Assembly: GCA_964471235.1 (NCBI GenBank)
Contig: CAYYGL010000131.1
Coordinates: forward strand, 1 to 13,690
Length of the DNA stretch: 13,690 bases
Direction of reading: 5' to 3'
DNA from: CAYYGL01 sp964471235
GTDB lineage: Bacteria; Calditrichota; Calditrichia; RBG-13-44-9; J075
The notes below the pieces were generated by a model. It did not search any database and was not told the origin of the DNA. It saw only the letters and a list, made by a program, of their open reading frames with translations. A program made the position numbers and the translations under genes. This document shows positions 1-6,230 of the stretch, piece by piece (positions within the stretch are counted from its first letter, which is position 1; each line of letters opens with the position of its first letter).

Positions 1-53
1 TATAACTAATTTTGAGAAAATAAACTAAGAACTTTTATAACCTGAGTAGTTAC
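1..53 (+). repeat. Left copy of 53-bp terminal inverted repeat
   Basis: Bases 1-53 are the exact reverse complement of bases 13638-13690, 53 of 53. Identity stops abruptly: the next bases inward are TTAACAG here and AAATTTT at the other end. The repeat is AT-rich and contains TATAAC twice (1-6 and 36-41) and AACTAA twice (4-9 and 23-28). No other copy is visible inside the window. Both copies sit exactly on the window edges, so the true repeat may continue outward. It may be the end of a dispersed element at which the assembly broke. Confidence 0.97.
12..41 (+). promoter_or_regulatory. Candidate sigma70-type promoter inside left repeat
   Basis: TTGAGA at 12-17 and TATAAC at 36-41 are separated by 18 bases and resemble -35 and -10 boxes facing the E1 gene. 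Transcription would start near base 48 and give a leader of about 200 bases. AT-rich DNA often gives such matches by chance. The placement is more notable because the identical repeat faces the gene at the other end. Confidence 0.35.
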
Positions 54-249
54 TTAACAGCTATGCCTTACTCCCGGCTTGCAATATAAGCCGTCTTTGT
101 AAATTCATCTGACAGTTCACATTATATGTTGAATGGCAGGGAAGCGGATTTTATCCCTCCCGCTGCAGAAACACAGCTTTTTTCACCGGTCAATTTGTAT
201 GGTAATATCATCCTAATTGTTCTCAAAACCGTACCACCTGTAAACATGG
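54..249 (+). other. Leader region of the E1 gene
   Basis: This stretch between the left repeat and the E1 start has no convincing open frame. It holds a 6-bp stem-loop (CGGCTT at 75-80, AAGCCG at 88-93, 7-base loop). It also holds a 5-bp stem (AGCGG at 143-147, CCGCT at 160-164), with six T residues at 178-183 some 13 bases later. Neither is a convincing terminator. They could be the end of an upstream gene's transcript or a weak attenuator ahead of E1. Confidence 0.3.
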
Positions 250-2337
250 ATGGCAACAATGAGTTCAGATAGATTAAATCCCCACTTTGATTGGCATCGC
301 GTCGCCCGCCTTTTGTTCGCGTCCCGGGCGATGGATGACCTGGAAGAAACCGAATTAGTGCCGCAAAAGAAAGTGCTGTACCAGTTTTCCGCCCGGGGTC
401 ATGATCTCAGCCAGATTTTACTGGGCTCCTTATTAACCCACCCCAAAGACGGTCTGGGAGCTTACTATCGTTCCCGCCCGGTAATGCTCAGCTTAGGGTT
501 GGATTGGGAAGATGCCCTGGCAGCACCAATGGGCAAATCCGGCGGGTATAGCAACGGCAGGGATATTGGGGTGGTATGCAACATGCCCTCCCGGGGCGGC
601 GCTACCGTGCTTCCCATGGCGGGGGATGTGGGTTCCCAATACACCCCCACAGCAGGCTGGGCGCAGAGCATCGAGTATCGACGGAAAGTGCTGAAAGAGC
701 CGGATTATGAAAATGCGATTGCCGTGGTAATGGGCGGAGAAGGCTCCGTTGCCACCAATGGTTTCTGGTCAGCGTTAACCATTGCCACCACCCTGGAGCT
801 GCCAATGTTGTTTTACATCGAAGACAATCGGTATGCCATTTCCGTCACGGCAGATAAGCAGACCCCCGGCGGAAACATTGCGAAAAATCTGGCGTCTTTT
901 ACCAACCTTCATATTCTGGAAGGCGATGGGAGCGACCCGGACGAAGCTGCTCGGCTGGTGAAGGAGGCGTTGGACTTTGTGCGTGATCGGAAAGGGGTGA
1001 TGATGCTCCATTTATACGTGCCCCGGCTATGCGGGCATTCCGGGCAGGACACCCAGGCGTATAAAACACCGGAATTTGTGGAACAGGAGAAAGCCAGCGA
1101 CCCCTTGGCCAAACTGCAGGACTACCTGGTGCCGAGGCTCTTTTCTCCGGAGGAGTGGCAGCAGCTTCATGATGAGGTTTATGGGGAGGTGCGGCAGGCG
1201 ATGGAAGCCGCCCTGGCACGCCCGGAACCGGATCCCGGCGAAGCGAAAAAATATATTTTTGCAGAGACAACACCGGACGGCTCCCCGGATATCCAGGTTC
1301 AGGGGGGCTTGGCACCGGAAGGAATTCAACTTCCGGAAGGTAGCGAAACACCGCATCCGGAGCCCACTCGAATCAATATGTTGACTGCCATCCGGCGCAC
1401 CCTGGAAACGGAAATGACCCTAAACTCCCGCATGATAATTTTCGGGGAAGATGTGGGGCCCAAGGGCGGGGTGCATGCGGCTACCATGGGATTGCAGGAA
1501 AAATTCGGTGAAGAGCGGGTATTTGACACCAGCCTGTCGGAAGAGGGCATTATTGGAAGGGCAGTGGGGATGGCATTAAACGGACTGCTGCCGGTGCCGG
1601 AAATTCAATTTCGCAAATATGCCGATCCGGCAACCGAACAGTTGGATAACTGCGGCACCATTCGCTGGCGAACCTACAATCGTTTTGCGGCGCCCATCGT
1701 CGTGCGTATGCCCGGTGGTTTTGCCAAAGTAGGCGACCCCTGGCACAGCGAGTGTAATGAAGTGATGTGGTTGCATGGCATCGGCTGGCAGGTGGTGTTT
1801 CCATCCAATGCCGAAGATGCAGTGGGGCTTTTGCGAACCGCACTGCGTGCCAACAATCCCACCATTTTCTTTGAACATCGTCACCTGCTGGATGCCGTAT
1901 GGGCGCGTCGACCTTACCCGGGTGATCAGTATGCTCTCCCCCTGGGCAAAGCCAAATTTATCACCGAGGGGGAAGACCTGACAGTAGTCACCTGGGGAGC
2001 AATGGTAGAGCGCTGCGAGTTGGCGGCTCAGCAGGCGCAAATCCGGGCGGACATTCTCGATCTACGTACCTTATCTCCCTGGGACAAGGATGCGGTGCTG
2101 GGATCGGTAGAAAAAACCCGGCGCTGCTTAATTGTGCATGAAGATGGCTTAACAGCAGGATTCGGGGCGGAAATTGCTGCCGTTGTTGCGAAAGAAGGCT
2201 TTTTTAATCTGGATGCCCCGGTAGAACGACTGGCGACGCCGGATGTGCCCATCCCTTATAATCTCGGAATGATGAATGCGGTTATTCCGACGATAGATAA
2301 AATTGCCGGAAAAATGAAAGAAGTGGTTGAGTTTTAA
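250..2337 (+). CDS. Fused alpha-beta E1 of a branched-chain 2-oxoacid dehydrogenase
   Basis: This is the thiamin-diphosphate-dependent E1 of a 2-oxoacid dehydrogenase complex. It decarboxylates a 2-oxoacid and passes the acyl group to the lipoyl arm of E2. Residues about 20-340 are the E1-alpha half, with a YYRSRP segment at 72-77 and the ThDP/Mg2+ motif running from GGEGS (162-166) to EDNRYAIS (191-198). GEG rather than GDG is also found in mammalian branched-chain E1-alpha, which favours a branched-chain substrate. A proline-, glycine- and glutamate-rich linker (about 341-373) leads into the E1-beta half, with GEDVG (399-403), the EEGIIG segment (431-436) and a transketolase-type C-terminal domain (DLRTLSPWD 604-612, HEDG 630-633). 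At 695 aa it matches known alpha-beta fusions. No E2 or E3 gene lies nearby. The start is uncertain: ATG at 250 has no clear ribosome site, while ATG at 259 follows a weak GGATGG. Pyruvate or another 2-oxoacid as substrate cannot be excluded. Confidence 0.93.
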   Translation: MATMSSDRLNPHFDWHRVARLLFASRAMDDLEETELVPQKKVLYQFSARGHDLSQILLGSLLTHPKDGLGAYYRSRPVMLSLGLDWEDALAAPMGKSGGYSNGRDIGVVCNMPSRGGATVLPMAGDVGSQYTPTAGWAQSIEYRRKVLKEPDYENAIAVVMGGEGSVATNGFWSALTIATTLELPMLFYIEDNRYAISVTADKQTPGGNIAKNLASFTNLHILEGDGSDPDEAARLVKEALDFVRDRKGVMMLHLYVPRLCGHSGQDTQAYKTPEFVEQEKASDPLAKLQDYLVPRLFSPEEWQQLHDEVYGEVRQAMEAALARPEPDPGEAKKYIFAETTPDGSPDIQVQGGLAPEGIQLPEGSETPHPEPTRINMLTAIRRTLETEMTLNSRMIIFGEDVGPKGGVHAATMGLQEKFGEERVFDTSLSEEGIIGRAVGMALNGLLPVPEIQFRKYADPATEQLDNCGTIRWRTYNRFAAPIVVRMPGGFAKVGDPWHSECNEVMWLHGIGWQVVFPSNAEDAVGLLRTALRANNPTIFFEHRHLLDAVWARRPYPGDQYALPLGKAKFITEGEDLTVVTWGAMVERCELAAQQAQIRADILDLRTLSPWDKDAVLGSVEKTRRCLIVHEDGLTAGFGAEIAAVVAKEGFFNLDAPVERLATPDVPIPYNLGMMNAVIPTIDKIAGKMKEVVEF

Positions 2338-2406
2338 CCTCAGGCACCCGAACTTGATAAAATTAAACTGGATTTTAGGTTGTTCATAATGGTATATTAC
2401 AGCTGT

Positions 2407-2481
2407 CCCCTTGTCTGACTCCCTCCACAATTTTCCCCTCCTAATATTTTTTTTAATTTTGTCAGGCAAGGGGGCATTTTT
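2407..2481 (+). terminator. Long-loop hairpin with T-tract after E1
   Basis: CCCCTTGTCTGAC (2407-2419) pairs with GTCAGGCAAGGGG (2461-2473): 13 pairs, one of them G-T. A short tail with five T residues follows (2477-2481). It lies 69 bases after the E1 stop and fits a rho-independent terminator. The 41-base loop (2420-2460) is pyrimidine-rich and unusually long for one. On the minus strand no T-run follows, so it serves the E1 side only. Confidence 0.65.
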
Positions 2482-2582
2482 ATAAAACCCGGTAAGTCTT
2501 CAAACGCCAACCCCGGAGAAAGCCGGCTTGATTACTCCCACCAGGTTGTGGTCCCCAAACGCTATTCCCGGTGAAACGCAAA

Positions 2583-2601
2583 TTTGCCGGTATCTGGCAA
2601 A
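2583..2601 (-). terminator. Weak stem-loop after the alpha/beta hydrolase gene
   Basis: TTTGCC (2583-2588) pairs with GGCAAA (2596-2601) across a 7-base loop, 18 bases beyond the stop of the minus-strand hydrolase gene. On the minus strand it is followed by only a short TTTGCG, so it is a weak terminator candidate. The perfect 10-base palindrome GTTCCGGAAC lies between it and the gene, near 2605-2614. Confidence 0.3.
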
Positions 2602-2618
2602 GAGTTCCGGAACGTTTT

Positions 2619-3305
2619 CTAATCTTCTCCGGAATTTTCCTCCGAAGCTAATTGCTCAAGAATCTTTCCGTTTAATTGATGCCTGCCACGAAACGGAATG
2701 AGGCGGTAGGGAATGCCATTGCTTTTTAAACGCTCCTCCGTTTCCTGCACCCTGGTTGGGGTGATGTATTCATCCTGCTCGCCAATGACCAACTTCAGGG
2801 AACAATGGCGGAAAAGATCGCGGTACACTCCCAGGTCAATTTCCGGGGGGATGCCCCCTGCCCAGAGGATAACCTGATCCGGTTTGATTTTTCCGGAACA
2901 AATCCAGCGCATTACCGTGGCAGTCCCCTGAGAAAACCCCAGGATATTGAACTGGATTTTATTCACATCAACCTGGGTAATGATTTTTTCGGAAAGGTTG
3001 TTGAGGTAGGCAATATAATCCTGAATTTCATTCAGCCGGTCTTCCCGGGTCATCCAGGTGGCGCCAACTCTTCCACTGGTACGATTGAGATAAAACCGGG
3101 ACAAGGCTTCCGGCGCGACAATCAGTCGAGTGCCGTCATCCAAACAGCGAAAATTACGCAGGAAGAACCGTGCCAACTGACCATAGCCATGACATACAAA
3201 CCATACCTGCCGGAGGTTGGCAGAGAAGCTTCCGAGAGTAAAATAGCGGGCAGTACGATTTACGGTGATGTGGTGTTCGGAAATCGAGGTGAGATCATCG
3301 GACAT
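2619..3305 (-). CDS. Alpha/beta hydrolase, carboxylesterase/phospholipase-like
   Basis: This 228-residue protein is probably a cytosolic serine esterase; there is no signal peptide or membrane segment. HGYG (39-42) is the usual oxyanion-loop position. GFSQG (123-127) is the nucleophile elbow with Ser125. The likely acid is Asp178 in GEQDEY, and the likely catalytic histidine is His209 in GRHQLN. Order, spacing and length match the phospholipase/carboxylesterase branch (YpfH/EstB-like) of the fold. The substrate cannot be read from sequence. ATG at 3305 is the only start that keeps the full fold; the ribosome site is poor, with GGGA about 12 bases upstream. The gene lies 94 bases after rsmB on the same strand with a terminator-like stem between, so it probably has its own promoter. 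It converges with the E1 gene. Confidence 0.85.
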   Translation of the reverse strand: MSDDLTSISEHHITVNRTARYFTLGSFSANLRQVWFVCHGYGQLARFFLRNFRCLDDGTRLIVAPEALSRFYLNRTSGRVGATWMTREDRLNEIQDYIAYLNNLSEKIITQVDVNKIQFNILGFSQGTATVMRWICSGKIKPDQVILWAGGIPPEIDLGVYRDLFRHCSLKLVIGEQDEYITPTRVQETEERLKSNGIPYRLIPFRGRHQLNGKILEQLASEENSGED

Positions 3306-3381
3306 CGGTTCAAAATTCCCATTAGATCTTAGTCATGGTTAAGTGGTTGTTTTTTAACCTCACCCATCCTTCCCGTCCCAA

Positions 3382-3398
3382 AGAAGGGGCGCCCTTCT
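3382..3398 (-). terminator. Hairpin directly after rsmB
   Basis: AGAAGGG (3382-3388) and CCCTTCT (3392-3398) form a perfect 7-bp stem with a 3-base loop, one base beyond the rsmB stop codon on the minus strand. Only about three T residues follow, so it is a weak or partial rho-independent terminator. It would separate rsmB from the downstream hydrolase. Confidence 0.5.
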
Positions 3399-3399
3399 C

Positions 3400-4821
3400 T
3401 TACCGGGCAACTTTTCTCAGCCGCACGGCAAAGCTGCCGTCAAAATGGTGACGGTGAGGAAAGGTACGCACCATATCTTTTTCCCAGAGGTAGGTTTGTG
3501 GGATTTCACCGGATAAATTATCCAGCACAAAATCCGAGTATTGCTCTAAAAATCGGTGTACCACGGTTTCATTTTCTTCCACCTCAATAGTACAGGTGCT
3601 GTAAACCAAAACGCCCCCCACTTTCAATGCTTTTGCTGCCGAATCCAGCAGCCGAAGTTGGATTCCCTGCATATTTTTGATATCATCTATGGTGCGTTTC
3701 CATTTCAAATCGACCCGTTTGCTTAAGACCCCCAGGCCAGTGCAGGGAGCATCCAACAGTATCCGGTCAAATTTGTGGGCAGAAGGGATGTGTGTAGCAT
3801 CCGCCGTCACCACAAAAGCATTTTGGATGCCCAGGCGTTTCAGGTTATCCTGAAGTAACCGGGAACGATTGGAATGTTTTTCCAATGCCATCAGGGTGCC
3901 CTGGTTGTTCATTTTCTCGGCGATGTAACCGGCTTTCCCCCCCGGGGCAGCGCACATATCCAGCACCAGTTCGCCCGGCTGCGGGTCTAACAGGCGCACC
4001 GGAATACCGGTGCTGACATCCTGCACGGCAACCCAGCCTTTTTTTAGAAAATCTAACTTTCGGAACTCGGAAAAATCATCAATCCAGACAAATTCCGGGA
4101 AATCCGGATGCACTTCAAACCCGATGTTGTTTTCCTGGAGAATGTCAAAAAATTTTTCCCGATCTGCCAACAACCGGTTCAACCGTACTGAAAGGCGGGG
4201 GCGTTCATTATTCGCCCGGCATAAATGAGTGGTCTCATCCACTCCCCACTGTTCAATCCAGCGCTGAATCATCCAGAGCGGATGCGAGTAATTAACTGCC
4301 AATCTTTCTAAATAATCCAGTTCCAGCTCCAGAAATTCCAGCTTCTTTTGTTGTCGCAGGTAATTCCGTAAAATGGCGTTTACCAAATTGGCCGTCTTCT
4401 GGTTATATCGTTTTTTGGAAATCTCTACCGCTTCATTCAATACGGCATAGGGAGGGATTTTATCCAGAAACAACAACTGGTAAATTGAAGAACGCAAATT
4501 GTTTTTTACATCCGGAATCAATGTTTTGAATTCTCCCACGTATAATTGGCGAATAATCCAATCCAATCGGTATTGCCAGCGGAGCACTCCGTTTACTACC
4601 TCAGTGATTAATGCCCGGTCGGCGTCGTTAAAGTCATCAATTTCTCTTTCCAGCAGCTTATCGGTATATGCCTGCCGGGTTTCCACCCGAGTTAGTATTT
4701 CAATAATTTTTGACCGGGCGTTTATCTGAGAAGGAATTTCCTGGTGGGAAGCCGAACTTTCCTCTCCTTGATTTGCTGAAGAGAGGGTATTTGCCGAATC
4801 CCGGGAAGTTTCGTTATCCAT
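3400..4821 (-). CDS. rsmB: 16S rRNA (cytosine-967-C5)-methyltransferase RsmB
   Basis: RsmB methylates C967 of 16S rRNA using S-adenosylmethionine. A NusB-like RNA-binding domain spans about 36-160, with typical ALITEVVNGVLRW (70-82) and AVLNEAVEISKK (126-137) segments. The catalytic Rossmann domain follows: the SAM loop LDMCAAPGGK (287-296), DAPCTGLG (357-364) with Cys360, and YSTCTI (407-412) with Cys410. These are the two cysteines of the RsmB/Nop2 class, the second normally the nucleophile. At 473 aa it is slightly long because the first 35 or so residues are a polar, Ser-, Glu- and Gln-rich extension outside the NusB domain. A later start is possible, but no in-frame ATG stands out in the extension. 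The ribosome site is weak (AAAGATC upstream). No fmt, def or prmC neighbour, often seen with rsmB, is present. Confidence 0.93.
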   Translation of the reverse strand: MDNETSRDSANTLSSANQGEESSASHQEIPSQINARSKIIEILTRVETRQAYTDKLLEREIDDFNDADRALITEVVNGVLRWQYRLDWIIRQLYVGEFKTLIPDVKNNLRSSIYQLLFLDKIPPYAVLNEAVEISKKRYNQKTANLVNAILRNYLRQQKKLEFLELELDYLERLAVNYSHPLWMIQRWIEQWGVDETTHLCRANNERPRLSVRLNRLLADREKFFDILQENNIGFEVHPDFPEFVWIDDFSEFRKLDFLKKGWVAVQDVSTGIPVRLLDPQPGELVLDMCAAPGGKAGYIAEKMNNQGTLMALEKHSNRSRLLQDNLKRLGIQNAFVVTADATHIPSAHKFDRILLDAPCTGLGVLSKRVDLKWKRTIDDIKNMQGIQLRLLDSAAKALKVGGVLVYSTCTIEVEENETVVHRFLEQYSDFVLDNLSGEIPQTYLWEKDMVRTFPHRHHFDGSFAVRLRKVAR

Positions 4822-5135
4822 CTTTTGATCTTTCGATTTGGTACTTTTATCTCACATGCCAACTCTGGCAAGCCGGGCGGATGCAATGATTTTCATACTT
4901 TCGCCTCAAATTTCCGCTAATAATTTTTTCGCGCATGCATTTCCAGAGCATCCCCAATTCAAAAGAAGATAATATACAAAATGATTCGGGAAATAATGTA
5001 ATACAAAATTCCCATGAATCAAAAATTATCCCGGTGTTAACACTGTTATCTGGAGTCTTGAAAAGAAGGGGCGGCAGAAAAGAGAGATGACAATGATTTC
5101 AAGTGTGTCAATGATGATTCCACAGTCGGCGGACG
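4822..5135. other. Intergenic region between usp and rsmB
   Basis: These 314 bases hold no convincing gene. On the minus strand, reading toward rsmB, there is an AT-rich patch with two similar stretches (TTTTGTATTACATTAT and TTTTGTATATTAT, about 4968-5010). It includes a weak promoter candidate, TTACAT and TATATT separated by 19 bases. Near 5090-5116 two partial copies of CAATGAT lie just after the usp stop codon; I see no clear terminator there. Confidence 0.35.
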
Positions 5136-6035
5136 TTAGCGGGCATCGGACCGTTTTACCGTTAAGACCGGGCAGGTAGCCCAGCGGATCACCTTTTCCG
5201 CCGTGCTTCCCAACAACAGGTATTCTAACCCGGTTAGCCCATGGGTGGCAATCACCAGAAGATCCATATCGTTATCTTTAACATAATCAACGATTTCTTT
5301 GTGCGCCGGACCCTCTTTCACCACATATTGATCGATCATCGACTCATCCACTAATTCCCGGACAAATGCTTTTAGGTGGTTGCGAGCCAGTTCATCAAGA
5401 TTCTGGTCAGCACTCGTTGAAGGCTCAACCTCCGGTGTATAAAAGGAGGGATACACTTCTCGCTCAATGACATGGAGAATGACTAATTTTGCCTGATATT
5501 TTTCAGCAATGGCACTTGCCCATTCCAGGGACCGGGTCGAATAGGTGGAAAAATCGATTGGCACCAGAATTCGGTGAATGGCATTTTTTTCCACCGAACG
5601 GTGTACGGTCAGTACCGGTATGGGAGCGTTTCTCACAATTTTTTCCGCCACGCTACCCTGCACAAAATGACGGATGCCGGTTCTGCCATGGGTGCCCATT
5701 ACCACCAGGTCAAAATTCATCTCAGCAATGAATTCCATCAGGGTATCCGCCGGAGAAATTCCCCGTAATACGACCGATTGAATATTGATATCCCGTTGGG
5801 AAACTTCCCGGCTTTGCTGGTTCAACTGCTGCTGAATTCTCTTTTCTTTTTCCCGAACCAGCTTTTCAAAGGTCTCCATCCGCTCACTTTCACCCACATC
5901 TTCCTGGTAAAACAGAATGACATGGATCATGGTAATATCCGCTTCAAAATACTCCGCCAGCAGCAACGCCCATTCTACTGCCCGGGTAGAATTCTCACTG
6001 AAATCCACCGGCACCAAAATTTTCTTTAACTCCAT
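5136..6035 (-). CDS. Tandem-domain universal stress protein (UspA family)
   Basis: Two UspA domains lie in one 299-residue chain, at about 1-146 and 153-294. Each opens with the family signature (KKILVPVDFS at 4-13, HRILVPIDFS at 154-163). The ATP-binding pattern G-x2-G-x9-G-S/T is complete in domain 1, from GTHG (114-117) to GS (127-128). In domain 2 the first Gly is Ala (ATHG 263-266, GS 276-277), a common variant whose nucleotide binding cannot be judged by eye. A hydrophilic, probably helical insert (about 50-80) lies inside domain 1. Such proteins are cytosolic and are linked to stress survival or to control of partner transporters; the partner here is unknown. The start is well supported: GAGGAAA lies about 4 bases before ATG at 6035. 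A stem-loop (6118-6150) lies 82 bases upstream. Confidence 0.93.
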   Translation of the reverse strand: MELKKILVPVDFSENSTRAVEWALLLAEYFEADITMIHVILFYQEDVGESERMETFEKLVREKEKRIQQQLNQQSREVSQRDINIQSVVLRGISPADTLMEFIAEMNFDLVVMGTHGRTGIRHFVQGSVAEKIVRNAPIPVLTVHRSVEKNAIHRILVPIDFSTYSTRSLEWASAIAEKYQAKLVILHVIEREVYPSFYTPEVEPSTSADQNLDELARNHLKAFVRELVDESMIDQYVVKEGPAHKEIVDYVKDNDMDLLVIATHGLTGLEYLLLGSTAEKVIRWATCPVLTVKRSDAR

Positions 6036-6078
6036 AATTTCCTCAAGCTATTCCGAATTTTTTCCAATCTGTTGGGAA

Positions 6079-6209
6079 GCAATAAAAACATGTGTCGCCC
6101 CGGTAATGAAGGTCACTCTGCGGATGGATACGTATTGCAGCCATCCGCAGTTGTTATGAAATTCGTACCAGGTTGAACCGACGAAACCAGCATAAAAACA
6201 TACGCTCGC
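6079..6209. repeat. Imperfect direct repeats flanking a stem-loop
   Basis: GCAATAAAAACATGTGTCGC (6079-6098) and GCATAAAAACATACGCTCGC (6190-6209) share the exact 10-mer ATAAAAACAT and similar flanks, 110 bases apart. They bracket the stem-loop at 6118-6150. They could be binding sites, relics of a small inserted element, or chance in AT-rich DNA. Confidence 0.4.
6118..6150. other. Perfect 10-bp stem-loop between OPT and usp genes
   Basis: CTGCGGATGG (6118-6127) and CCATCCGCAG (6141-6150) pair over all 10 bases around a 13-base loop, which begins with the palindrome ATACGTAT (6128-6135). No T-run follows on the minus strand, so it is not a standard terminator. It could act as an RNA-stabilising 3' end for the OPT transcript, a control element in the usp leader, or a repeated palindromic unit. 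Confidence 0.6.
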
Positions 6210-6230
6210 AAACAACAGACTAATTCGGGA

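Noticed and set aside
899..1351. A 150-codon minus-strand frame inside E1
   Set aside because: It is proline- and arginine-rich and antisense to a clearly conserved enzyme domain, as expected for a shadow of GC-rich codons.
2805..3332. A 175-codon plus-strand frame over the alpha/beta hydrolase
   Set aside because: The opposite strand has the full catalytic triad and family motifs; this frame has none.
4847..4951. A 34-codon minus-strand frame just upstream of rsmB, basic and with three cysteines
   Set aside because: It has no homology I recognise, GGGG directly abuts the ATG without proper spacing, and short frames are expected by chance. Not listed as a gene.
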